Assembly: GCA_963932465.1 (NCBI GenBank)
Contig: OZ010792.1
Location: 190,801,556 to 190,865,555, forward strand
Reading direction: 5' to 3'
DNA length: 64,000 nucleotides
DNA from: Maratus speciosus
Lineage: Eukaryota; Arthropoda; Arachnida; Araneae; Salticidae
Notes under the pieces: model-generated
What the model saw: only the letters and a program-made list of their open reading frames with translations
The model's database searches: none
What the model was told of the DNA's origin: nothing
Made by a program: the position numbers and the translations under genes
Shown: positions 45,928-57,142 of the stretch, piece by piece
How the letters are laid out: every line of letters starts with the position of its first letter
Numbering within the stretch: the stretch's first letter is position 1

Positions 45928-47421
45928 CATTGCTCAAAGCAATTAGGGGAGCACATGGTTTTAACAAAATTACGCAAATATTTACACCGATAAGTAACGT
46001 AAGTTAAAACATCCATAATTTAAAGCGTAGTAGAAAACAGATAAAAAAAATCTTCATGCGCAAATTAAAGTTTATGACGTCAAAATGTAGAAAAGGAGAT
46101 AAGTGTAGAAATCGGGATTTTGCCGAAACATCTGTTTCACTGTCCCTAATTGTAAATTCTATTGCTAATTCTATTGTAAATTCTATTGTGTTTAGAAAAA
46201 AGGTAACTTGAAAATGTCACAACATTGTGATTTAACGAAATCCATGGCCTGGCGTGTTATCTGGACAGCTGCATCTGGGAAACACAACGATGTGTAGCGA
46301 ACGCTGTTGGGAACACATATGGAATGTTAGACATCGACAAGGGCAAGGTCGTCCATGTGCTACCATAGAAACTGATGACCGATATATTCTGTTAACAGAT
46401 CGTCGAGACGTAACGGGCAATGTTACTCTACTGCAAATACAGTTGTTCTTGCTAACAGGACGAAAGGTGTCCAGCCAAACACTTCGAAATAAGCTTCATC
46501 AGGGTGGTCCCTATGCACATAAGCCAATGGTCTGTATTCCTTTGATATCAAGCAACTGTGCGGCCCTAAGAATGTGGGAAACTGAGCATCGAGTTTGGAG
46601 GTAACGTTGTTGGAGTCAAATTCTGTTTACAGACGAGTCCCGATTCAGTCTGGATGTGACATCTGATGTGTGTTGGCATGGAGAGAAAGTGGCACTCAAA
46701 ATAATCCCACATTCGTTCATGAAAGATCACATTACAGACGAGGTGGGTTGATGCTATTGGCTGGAACCAGCATAGGTGGACGTACGGGCATGCATATCAT
46801 TCGGAATGGCACTTTGACGGTACAGGGTAATACAGACGAGATACCGAGACCTCGTGTCGTATTTAATGTTGTAGCAATTAGTGATTTCTTTTTTTACACG
46901 CATGATAATGCCAGACCTCATACAGTTCGTCTTATGGAAAACATGCTTGAAGCTAAAAGAATACAGCGGATGGAAGGACCAGCATGCTCTCCTGACATAA
47001 ATCCGATCGAGCATGTTTGGGACATACTCAGACGACGCATTGCTGCGAGACCAAGTCCTCCTTTTACTGCCCGGGATTTGGAGATTGCAATTCAAGAACA
47101 GTGGAACAGTATTCCCCAAAGTCCTATCCATAACCTCATCGCATCCATAGAAAACAGGTGTGCAGCAGTCTTTGCTGTTCGAGGAGACCACACAACATAT
47201 TAAAAATCTTGCATCACTTCTAAACAATATATTTTTTATCATTTACATGGAACCAAATTGTTGCCCCAAAACCATCTTTTCAAAGAATAAAAGCTTCCTT
47301 ACATTTTTTTTTTCTGTATTGTGCATTTATACACGTCTACTATCCATTTTATGCTCATACATGGCTGTCTTGCCCTGTTCTCTTCACTTTTTTGCTTGCT
47401 CCCCTAATTTTTTGAACAGTG
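45928..47421 (+). mobile_element. Tc1-like element (DD34E), near full length
   Basis: Terminal inverted repeats share CA-TTG/CTG-CTCAAA, then AATTAGGGGAGCA: left CATTGCTCAAAGCAATTAGG, right end read inward CACTGTTCAAAAAATTAGGG. TA flanks both ends (45926-45927, 47422-47423). Length, 1494 bp, suits a complete Tc1-family transposon. The transposase gene inside is broken. Confidence 0.9.
46214..47203 (+). pseudogene. Tc1-like transposase, broken
   Basis: The likely start ATG at 46214 (MSQHCDLTKSMAWRVIWTA) is followed by a frame break; the next frame (46254-46604) covers the paired helix-turn-helix region, including SGQLHL, RRDVTGNVTLLQIQLFLLTG and VSSQTLRNKLHQGG. A TAA at 46602 interrupts just before the first catalytic segment LFTDESRFSL. 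After another shift near 46670, an open frame to TAA 47201-47203 holds the second Asp in HDNARPHTVRLMENML and the Glu in CSPDINPIEHVWD, with exactly 34 residues between them (DD34E). It ends in CAAVFAVRGDHTTY, a usual Tc1 tail. All three catalytic residues are still encoded, so decay is fairly recent. Confidence 0.92.
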
Positions 47422-47423
47422 TA

Positions 47424-47734
47424 TATAGTCTTTGCTGAGCTGTTCACGTAGTCCAGCACATGATCGGGATTAACAATATTCCATATTTGTTTTTTATATT
47501 AACGAATTTATTATTATTTTTATATATTTATTTTTTGTTTTTAAATATAATTGAAAATACCATTATTTTCTATTTTCAAAACTTTAGCGTAAGTGTTTGT
47601 CTCTGATAGCTCGTTTATGAGGAGCAGAGTGGATCCATTATTTCGCCGAAGTTTGTGTTTTTTCTCTGGAAGTAGTATGTTCGCTTATAGTGGATTTAAA
47701 GCTTATAGACTAATAATAATTATGTTATATTGGC
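47424..47734. other. AT-rich DNA, no gene seen
   Basis: Between the Tc1-like element and the visible start of block B. Confidence 0.5.
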
Positions 47735-48220
47735 CTCTATATATGTACTCATAACTTATTTCAAAGGTGTTTGATAAGCTATAAGAATCAAGCTTTAAAA
47801 GTCCACACACTCTAAGAAATAACTGTGCATATTTACACGATAAAACAGGTATATCGATGATACAAAAACGATTTGTCCATGTGTGTCAAATAATGTGTAA
47901 ATTGCAAAATATACACTTAATGTGTAAATGTCAAAATACGCATTTTAATGTGTAATTTGATGATAACAATAAGTGTGTAAAATTTATCTGATCACTCTTT
48001 AAATACACACTTTAATGTGTAAATTGCACAAGAATACACTATTTCTATGTAATCTTCTATGATTACGCATACTTTTGTATATTATGCAAAACCACACATT
48101 TTTGTGTTATATGTAAATTACACAGTTTTTGTGTAATATGTTAAATACACATATTTTGTGTAATATATAAAACACATATATTTTTATGTAATATTCTGTT
48201 CTTACACATATTCCTGCATA

Positions 48221-49241
48221 CACTCTCAAAAATAATTTATTTAAAAATGAGAACTTCCATGTACTCGTACTTTTTTAAGTACAATTGTTTCAAAAAGAAG
48301 TATATTGTTAAATATAATCTACTTAAAAATGAGCATTTCTATGTACTCATATTTTTTAAGTACAATTGCTTCAAAAAGGAGCATTAATCTACTTAAAAAT
48401 GAAAATTTCTTTGTACTCGATTTTTTAAAATTACAATTAATTCAGAAACGAGTACATGATATTTTGAAGTTGTGTATACTTATACTTGATTTATAAATGT
48501 ATGCAGAAATGAATACTTATATTTTGTATTTAAAAGTCTTAATATTCATGTTTAAATCCTATGTGCTCAAAAACATGAGTTTTCTGATAAACCCATTTCT
48601 TATACCGAATTGACAGTAGGAATTTCCAAGATTTTATTTAAAGATATGTCTATCTTTTTTATAATTTTTAATTTATAATACACACTTTTCAAATTTATTT
48701 ACAATTTCATTAGAAATGTTAAAGAAGAAAATTTAGTTTAAAAATTGTTTTATTAGAAATTAGAATATTTAAGAAAGGGAAAATTCATCTCTGCTGTTAG
48801 CGATCTTCCGTCGCTGATTCATAAAAGGTGCCATTTGGAAGCAGCTGGCAACTGTTCTTATAGCACAGTCAGTACAGTACCGATCTCCTACCTAGAGGGC
48901 TCGGGTTCAAATCATGGGCGGCTCATGCACAAAATATCAAGAATTAAAATTAAAATAGCGAATTCGTTGTTCTTTACTCCAGAAATTGTAGTTCTTCGCA
49001 ATTCAAAATTACCGTAATTAAAAATGGTGATTTGTCGGTTCTTTGTAATTTCGCTTTTTTTTTTCTTATAGTGTATGTGTGTTTCTATACTTACTTATTT
49101 TCGAGTCCCTGTATGTACTCAAAAAAAGAGTACATGCGTTTTTCCAATTTAAGAGTTAAGTACTCGGAGCTATTTTAAGATCGGGAAGTGCTCAATAATT
49201 AGTACAATTTACTTATTTTTAAATATAGTGCTTTAGCAGTG
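48221..49241. mobile_element. TA-flanked MITE with internal 75-bp tandem units and tRNA-like head
   Basis: Ends are CACTCTCAAAAATAATTTAT and, from the right, CACTGCTAAAGCACTATATT, between TA dinucleotides (48219-48220, 49242-49243). The left third has three units of about 75 bp with CTACTTAAAAATGA, CTATGTACTC, TTAAGTACAATTG and TTCAAAAAGGAG; inverted versions (GTACTCGG, TAGTACAATTTACT) occur near the right end. A tRNA-like segment sits inside at 48855-48925. No transposase. Confidence 0.7.
48855..48925 (+). repeat. tRNA-like SINE head
   Basis: TAGCACAGTCAGTACAGTA matches an A box, and GGCTCGGGTTCAAATCATG contains a near-perfect B box (GGTTCRANTCC type) about 40 nt downstream. The best B box in the window. 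It lacks pairing acceptor arms and is followed by AT-rich sequence, so a SINE head is more likely than a working tRNA. The frame overlapping it (48835-49017) is incidental. Confidence 0.6.
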
Positions 49242-49536
49242 TACTATGCAAAACACAGATTTCTATAATATTCAAAATACATACATTTTTATATAATTTT
49301 CCAAATAGGCAGAATTTTTGTGTACATAGCTTTCTTAATCCTTTAATTAACTGCAAGAAATTTCTAAGGAAAAAAAAATATTTTTTAGGCCTATTTATGT
49401 TATTGTGGATGAATTAAATTAAAAATATGAAAAAATTGCGATTTTATTATATTTATAGAATTTCTGGAATAAACAGCAAATTTATCTTCAGCTATCCGCT
49501 GTATTGCTCGTAGAGTTGTTACAAGGGAAGTATGTA

Positions 49537-50593
49537 CAATCGTGGAAAAAAAAAGTAAACACCCCCTACTAACTCTCAACAGATTATCGTAGAAGAAAGT
49601 TACTGGTACCGAACGATTGGAAATAAAGTCTACTTTTAAATGATGTATATAAAATTTGCTTAGGGGGCCATCTACATATTAAAACGAACATGACTTTGTT
49701 TTTTTCAATAGCAGTACACAATTTTGACAGCATAAATGATCCCTACACCCTTCAATTAGTCTAAAAACAAATTTTTATGCAATTCGTACCATAAGTTTCC
49801 GAGAAATTAATTATTTTAAAACGAGCGTATTTTAAGGGCTGTATCCAAATTGAAGTTCGGTACTCGATTGTTAGCCGAGAGAGCTTCCTTCTTGATCAAG
49901 GCACCTTAAGCAGTTAATTAAGCCGGTTATATTACAGGAAAGCATAAGAAATTTCAAAATATTTAGTCACTTCTATCATAGACGGCCCCTTTAACCATCA
50001 TTTTGCCGTTTTTTAAGCATAATTTGAAAACTACTTGGAAGAAAAATGTGAAATTTTGTATTTCCATAAAGCAGGACTTAATAAATCTGAATCCATCAAA
50101 AAAATTGTAGGTTGCAATTCATAATTTTTTTAAATATTAATTTCATAATTCATAATTCATATCAGTAAATTATAAAAATAGCAAATTAAACATATTTATG
50201 TTTGGATATATTAGAATTTTTACTACACAAAAAATTACAACATTAGGATCACAATTTCAAAAGTTATAAATAAAAATATGAAAATGTAATTTAACATTAG
50301 AAGCACTAAATTTTGAATGTTTATAATTCAAAAACTTATCATTCAAATGACCTGAAATTTGGTGTTTAGGTATAGTTTGAACCAAAGAATTGAAATATCT
50401 CGTTAAAGTTCGGTATTGCCATTGAAAAAAATGAAGTTTGGATTGCTTTTAATATGTAGATGGCCCCCTAAGCAAATTTTATATACTTCATTTAAAAGTA
50501 GACTTTATTTTCAATCGTTGGGTACCAGTAACTTTCGTCTAGGATAATTTCTTGAGGAGTTAGTAGGTTGTGTTTACTTTTTTTCCGCGAATG
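49537..50593. mobile_element. Long-TIR MITE, uninterrupted copy of the family at 7597-10091
   Basis: Ends CAATCGTGGAAAAAAAAAGT and, from the right, CATTCGCGGAAAAAAAGTAA, between TA dinucleotides (49535-49536, 50594-50595). Arms of about 170 bp include AGTTACTGGTACCGAACGAT. Relative to the copy in block A it is in inverted internal orientation, which its symmetric ends allow. At block A the site near 4110 lacks it. No coding capacity. Confidence 0.85.
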
Positions 50594-52039
50594 TACACTT
50601 GGAATTTACAAGTGTATGACACCATTATTTCATATTAAAAATCTGTTCCTAACATATTTTCTTTCGATAAAACATCTTTTTGCAATTAATCTCAGAATAT
50701 GTAAAATTTTTGCGGTTAACTAGGGCGAAAATTTCTATTACAAAGTTGTGGCAGAACCTAATCCACCCTGGTACCAGGTAAATACATAAAAGAGTCTGAC
50801 TTTGCGCTTATGCGATTCTTTGTGTTCAGCCTATTGTATTACATTATCTTTGTGCTTTTCATAATGTGAATTATAATGAATTCATAATTATTATACAATA
50901 TTCACTGATTAAAGCGCATTCTTTGAACTCTTTCTTCTTCTACTGATTCAGTGAGAGGTGTGGGTTCTCTTTGATTCCTATAAGAGATTATTTAGATTTT
51001 ATTGATTTTCAGGGCTTGTTTCATTAAAAATTACTACAATCAGTCATACGAATTAAAATTATAAGTCTAACAATGGAATTAAAATTTTGTAAAATATTTT
51101 CCATTAATTAAATTTTTACGTGTTTATTAATTTAACGAATTAATTCTTTTTAAATAACTCAATAAAGACGGATAGAATGTATTTTGTTAAGGTTAGCTTT
51201 GTTTTAATAAAAACTTTCGATTTGTGAAAATAATTATTCTGTTTAGTAAAATCTCTTATTTAGAAACGTTGAAAAATTATTTTAACCCTTTATATACTGA
51301 ATTATGAATTCATGAAAATTTTATCTTCTAACGAATTTTTCGTGACTTGTTTAAACGACATTAGAAGATTTACATAATCATTAAAAAAATTTTAGAAGAA
51401 CTGAAGGATTTAGAATGTTTAATTAAATTTGAATTTATAGGGATTTTGTGAAATATTTATAACCCCTCTCAAATCTTTTATTTTAAATATTTTTCTTACT
51501 ATTTTGTAGAATTAGGAAATGTACAAATATAATTATCTTGCAATAGAAATATAGAAATATTTCCGAACTGAAAAATCCCCCCAACCCCCCAGGACGCCAA
51601 AAAAGCTGAAAAGATGCAAAGGCAATAGAAATCCTCCTTTTAAAAATATTTTTGTTTTGTGTAACCAATAATGCTTTTGGAACAAGATAAAGTAATGCAT
51701 GATATAAGTCATTCTAAAATGTATTACTACTGAACGATGCATTAAATGAATTTTAATAACAAATTATTTTAATAGTATTTATAAGTAGCCTCAATAGATA
51801 AAGTTTTAATAAAACTAGAATCTTTTAAACTTTTGGCGCATTAAGTTGCATAACATTTTAGTTATGTTTCTCATTATATTGTACACCTTTCTCAAATTTA
51901 AATAAAGGAACGCAATTTTTTGTTTCCAATTTTTTATCTTCTTTTGATTTTATTTAGAAGCTTTTTAAAAATGGAATTAATCAAATTAATATTGAATAAC
52001 TTAAAATTAAATAACATTACGTGCTTTGAAATGAAAATA

Positions 52040-53546
52040 CAGTGCTCAGCAAAAGTTTAGACAATGATCTTTTATGCATCTGTACTGCGAAGTATGTCAC
52101 GAATTGTTGTGACTCAACTGTGATACATTACTGGGGACTTATCCTTTATTCACAAACAATAAATTTTAAATTATGTCTTTTACATTATAAACAATGACAA
52201 AAAAAACTAACATGGTGGCAAAAGTATAGACAATCTGTCTATTTACAGAAAAATAACCATAAATTAAAATCGAACTGCACCTACATTGTGTGCAATTAGT
52301 GCAAAAATGTGCGTAGGAAACTAAATCCTGCATCACTTGGGAGTCTATTTCGTACCAAACACGTTCAACAGCAGCTTAACGTTCATTAACAGAGGAGTAT
52401 TGTCAAAAAATTGCGTAAACCTTATGAGATATGATGCCACAAACGTTTTCGATTGGGTTCAGATCAGGGCTTCACTCGGGCCAGTCGAGATCAGTAATAT
52501 TTTGAGAGTTAAATCAATTTTTCGTCTTACATACAACATGAATGAACGCATTATCTTGCACAAATACATACTTTTGAACAGCCAAATGGCCGTAAATTGT
52601 TTTCCAATGTATATTTGTAGTCTTACGCTCCATGGCAACCATTGAGGATGCCCAGAGATACTTGAGCAATAAACCACAGTGAGACCCAAATCATTAAAGA
52701 GTCACCTCCTTGTTGACGACGAAAGAAAGCCCGAGGCTGTTTACGCAAGTAACGACAATAGTATTCAAACCTAACTGGGTCATCCAAATTCCGCTTTTTT
52801 TTCGTCATTGAATGTCACAGTACACCACTTTGGTCCATATGACATATCTTTGCGAGCCCACTGCATTCTCGTCAATTTGTTGTGAGATTTCAAAGCTGGT
52901 TGTTTTATCATTTTCAGGTAAACTAATTTACATCTTTTTTATTATTCCTCTACGAATCGTATCCGTTGACACAGAAAGCTCTGATTCACTTTTAATGAAA
53001 TGGCAATCATCATTTGTCTAGATGACTGTTTATGGGTCCTTCTACCATCTCGTTTTCTGGCCACATGAAGCCTTCCAGATCTATGTTTTGCTTCGAAAGA
53101 GTCATCCTTAGACAGTACTTGATAGACAGACTTCTTTGGACACTTCAAAACAGCTGAAATTTCTGCAACAGTCTTCCCTTTCGATTTCAGCTTCTATGCT
53201 ACAATCACTTCATCTGACTGAAAATTTCTAGCTCGCGGTATCTTCACTAATCAATGGTATTGCAAGGTGCGCTTAAATACTTCATGCGTGTGGCGGCAAA
53301 AGTTTGAAATTTGTGTTTTTCTGTAAACAGTTGCCAAAAATGACGAAAGTGTCTAAACTTTTGAAATAAGCAAATTTCACATTTTTCAGTTAAATTGAAT
53401 AAAATCCGACATTAAACCCGTTATTTCCGTCTTAAAATGTTTAAAATATGTTTAAAAATAAGTACAGCAGTTTGTATAACCCAAGTGTTCGTATTTTTTA
53501 TTTAAAGGTTAAATATCACCAGGGTCTAATCTTTTGCTGAGGGCTG
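52040..53546 (-). mobile_element. Tc1-like element (DD34E), decayed
   Basis: Inverted ends CAGTGCTCAGCAAAAGTTTA and, from the right, CAGCCCTCAGCAAAAGATTA lie between TA dinucleotides (52038-52039, 53547-53548). 1507 bp, full length for the family. Block A near 6283-6300 continues across without it. The transposase is on the minus strand. Confidence 0.9.
52335..53215 (-). pseudogene. Tc1-like transposase, decayed
   Basis: Read on the minus strand: KGKTVAEISAVLKCPKKSVY, a helix-turn-helix, then KHRSGRLHVARKRDGRRTHK; further on DDPVRFEYYCRYLRKQPRAF and GGDSLMIWVSLWF, the block that follows the first catalytic Asp in Tc1-like proteins. Next come VFVQDNAFIH (second Asp) and SPDLNPIEN (Glu), separated by 34 positions including two stop codons, so DD34E. 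Multiple stops and shifts make it dead, and more decayed than the copy at 46214. Confidence 0.88.
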
Positions 53547-54334
53547 TATTTACTTCCAAAATTATATTTGATGAATATTAGTGCTTAGGTCCGAAGTTTA
53601 ATAGAAGTTAACATTAATACAGATTTTTCAGTTTATTCAAAGGTTAGTAATTTCACAGTTTTTATCACTTTTAATTAGTTCTTGTTAGATATACACTCAT
53701 TTTGAGGTATATATGTAGTTTAATGATGTAAGTGGATTAAAAAGATGTCCAATAATATGGCTATAACCTACGCTTTCCTATAAATGACAAAAAAGTTTAC
53801 AACATCTTGCATATTTTGTGGGATTTATTTTATTTCTAAGAGGAATATTAAATGAGACATAAACGAGAAATGTAATAAATATTTCCAGCATTTTTTAACC
53901 ATTCTCCTGCAGAGTAAGGAGAACTCTCGAAATTATTCACAAAAGTAAGTTATCAAAATAACTTTTTTACTCAAAAAAAAAGTTTCTAGAAGTTATTTTA
54001 TTCTGACATACAGAAGTAACACAAAAGAAAGGGAAAATGCCATTTAATCGCTGTATATATAAAAAAAGACTAATGAAATTGCAAATACGTGCTAATTGTC
54101 TGTAAAAAACGATTGAAATAAAAGCTATATAAATTCCTTAAAATTTCAATCACTTATAAATATTTTTCCTTACGAATATAAGCTAATGTATTATGAAATG
54201 CGTTAAAACATTTGATTCCATATTTTAAGATGAGGCTATTGACACTATTATAAAGTGAGCTACTAATTTTATCTTTGAAAATATGGCAAACTATTTTATA
54301 ACTACGGTTATCAGTAACGTATTTAATCAGGTTT

Positions 54335-54412
54335 CTTCCACAAGTGCACTCACAAGTGCAAACCTATAATAGGAATATTATAGGTTTCTTCCACAAGTGC
54401 ACAGCTCTTCAT
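54335..54412. repeat. Small duplicated and inverted segment in block B
   Basis: GTTTCTTCCACAAGTGCAC occurs twice (about 54331 and 54386), with the palindrome AACCTATAAT-AGGA-ATATTATAGGTT between. Block A has one GTTTCTTACACAAGT. A small local rearrangement. Confidence 0.75.
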
Positions 54413-54782
54413 AAGTGAACGCAAAATCAACTTTGTTTTTCAAGACTGATATATTATGAAAAAATTTTGAGTGCATGTAATTATAATAGCAGACAAAACG
54501 TTTGATGATACTTTTTTTAAGTGATAAAATATTACATATTACTTTGTGAGTGAGTATCCTTACCGTTGAAAACATGTTTAAATAATTTTATAGGGAACGT
54601 AAATTATTACTGGCGTTGGTAATACCACTTTTTTTTCTCTAGTGAATAATACAGAATAATTCAATGTGTTATCTCTTCACTAGCCCCTACCATTACAATG
54701 CAAATTTGTTGAACTCTTCCATTTAAAGTTGCAAGAAATTCTTTGCGAATCGCATTCGAACATTTGTTAATAAAGATACTTT

Positions 54783-54862
54783 AAATTACTTTAAAGATGA
54801 AAATGTTGAAATTACTTTAAAGATGAAAATGTTGAAATTACTTTAAAGATGAAAATGCTGCA
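54783..54862. repeat. Short tandem repeat, about 26-bp unit, three copies, block B only
   Basis: AAATTACTTTAAAGATGAAA is repeated three times with the linker ATGTTG. Block A has a single related unit (TTACATTAAAGTGGAAAAAG, near 11905), so the expansion happened after the duplication. Confidence 0.85.
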
Positions 54863-55019
54863 TAATTTGTTGTAATTGCATAGTTCACATACTTGCAAAA
54901 AATATCCTTATAAAAAATAATTTAAGTGTCGTAACTCCTTCGAGTAGTGTAAACTCTGGAAAAGATTTAAAAACTTCCTGGTCTTTTATAAACCTGTTTA
55001 CTGTATTTTGTCGTTTTTA

Positions 55020-55950
55020 CTTTAAATTTATCACCTGACATATTGAGTAATAATTTCAAACGAAACCAGATGTTTTCTTTTACACATTTCAGTTATTTTA
55101 ATGCATATATTTTCCATTTATAGATTTATAAGACACTCGTGTTCTACTTTGTGATAAAAAATTAGTAATATACATCTAAAACAGTATATTTAATCACGTT
55201 AAGAGAAACTACTGTAGTTATTGTATGGCATAGCCTTCATTAAAAAAAAAAACACCCTTTTAGTGAATTTACAGAAACATTAATGAACATATACCAATTC
55301 TTACAATAAAACCTGGATAATTTTAAAGCATATTGCAAATATAAAAACATTATTAGGTAGTCTATTTAGTTCAAAATTGTTCAAAACAAATTATTTAAAG
55401 AGATTAAATTGAATACCATTGCCAAATAAATTATTGTGCAGAAAAATTATCCTTATTATCAGAAAATTTTCTATTGTGTGTGATTTTAAAACACCACCAT
55501 AATAAATAAGTTCGATTAAACATTTGAGAAAAACGTATTCGAAAGAGACATATGACTACTCACTATTCTGCCTTTGTCAAACTAAGAATGACGACTAAAA
55601 ATTGTCATATTTACTTTGAAAATAGAGAACTAGAAAACAGGAATTCTGCTTTTTCAGAATTTAGTGTCACCCCCGATGAAAAAAAAAATGGGTACATATA
55701 AATAGTACAAAACCTGTTTCAATTTTAAGACTTAAAGCAAACACTTTTATTTTATGTAAAATGACGTCATTCACATCCGCTTAAGATTTCCACATTCACT
55801 AACCACTATTAAACATCTACAATAAAGCATGCATAGGGATGTCCCTATCGGAAAATAATACACAAATGCAGCAAAAAGATGCCGTCATTAAAGAAACTCG
55901 ACAAAAAGGGCTATCTAATGATTCATAGGCATTCATTTGTTTGTAACATT
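55020..55950. other. AT-rich DNA of block B, no gene seen
   Basis: No frame or element end recognised. Confidence 0.5.
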
Positions 55951-55956
55951 AATATA

Positions 55957-56221
55957 GACGATTTCAGTCGTGACGTCAGTCATGACGATTTGGTTGGAAA
56001 CTGACCCCAAACAAACGGTTGTTATGTTGTATTTTCTATTTTGTTTGTGTGTTGCAGCTAAATATCTTATATCTATATCCCACATCCAAGTCTTTTAATG
56101 CTTGATACGTACTGGTAATATTTTCCACAATTTATATTTAAAAAGAAATGACGCATAGCAACCATTTGTTTGGTTCAGTTTCCAAACAAAACGTCATGAC
56201 TGACGTCACACTGAAAGCGTC
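55957..56221. mobile_element. Palindromic MITE with CRE-like motif in each arm
   Basis: Arms of about 70 bp: left GACGATTTCAGTCGTGACGT onward, right end read inward GACGCTTTCAGTGTGACGTC. TA flanks both (55955-55956, 56222-56223). Each arm contains GTGACGTCAGTCATGACG, including the TGACGTCA octamer bound by CREB/ATF-type bZIP proteins; whether it acts as a regulatory site is unknown. No coding. Confidence 0.82.
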
Positions 56222-56229
56222 TACAGATA

Positions 56230-57140
56230 CTTAAAATTAAATATAGTTTATAATAGCTCCATGTTCTAACAGAAATTATTCGTTTATATTTTTTCAAAAT
56301 AGCACGTATTATAATTACATTTTCTTTCGGTTGTTATGAGAAAATGGCAACAAAAAGATATAATTGCTATTTTCAACTATTTTCCCTTTACATTCTATAT
56401 AAATGGAGTACTTGAGTTGCCAAAATTAAACAAGTGGTGCTAAAAACTACAAAAAAATTAATATTTCAAAAATAAATGGAGATACAGTTTTCAAAGAAAT
56501 TGCATTTAAAAGTACTTTTTTTTCCAATACGATGGTATAAAAATTGAAAATGTGTGATGATTAAAAATTTAAAAATTTTCTATACAGCATTTAATTGCAC
56601 AATGATTTGTCTATTGCTAGCTTCCGCAAGGTAACGTTATTTTTTGTAGACAAAATAAGCGGGAAGAAAGAAATAGCATACCGTCCCGGGGGCTAAAAAA
56701 TGATTTACGTTTCTTTAGAGAAAATTTCGTTCAGAACTTTAATTGCTACATATCAATGGAATCAGGTTTAACAAATAAGTGGACATGATACGCATTGAAC
56801 TAATTTCTTTATGCGAATTTTCATAATATTTTTTAAACATATTACTTAGCAGTTTTATGAAGGAAAATTATTTAATCAAGAAAATAATTATCTTTTATGG
56901 TCAAATTAAACAAAAAAAAAATGTTTTTTTTTTTTTTCTAAAATATAAGAAAATTTTAAATTCTTTAATTTCCTACAAATTTGAACTTTTAAAAACCTTT
57001 CTTTGCATGTTTTTCGTACAAGTGTGTTCTAAAACTTTAAAAATTACATATCAGAAAAGTTAAATTAGTTTGAAAATTAAAATGGCATGGTATGCGCAAA
57101 AATACAATATAAAAAAATCCCTGCCGGATCGGCCTACAGT
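56230..57140. other. AT-rich DNA of block B, no gene seen
   Basis: Contains the diverged dispersed-repeat fragment at about 56400-56550 shared with 42195-42360, and a stretch (56785-57010) colinear with block A 12460-12690. A 68-codon frame at 56857 is in that shared sequence but not conserved as a frame. Confidence 0.5.
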
Positions 57141-57142
57141 CG

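Larger units (their letters stand above)
47818..49330. repeat. Array of TGTGTAA-type short repeats, split by a MITE
   Basis: Between 47818 and 48218, and again at 49245-49330, short units of roughly 33-36 bp repeat the pattern TGTGTAAT(T/A)TG, a few bases, AAATACACA. The motif is quasi-palindromic (TGTGTAA..TTACACA), so the array can form many small hairpins. The TA-flanked element at 48221-49241 was inserted near its right end. Confidence 0.75.

Noticed and set aside
46754..47242. Open frame of 162 codons on the minus strand
   Set aside because: It is the antisense shadow of the Tc1-like transposase, which has recognisable catalytic motifs on the plus strand.
48855..48925. Functional tRNA gene
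   Set aside because: A and B boxes are good but acceptor and anticodon stems do not pair, and it sits inside a MITE.
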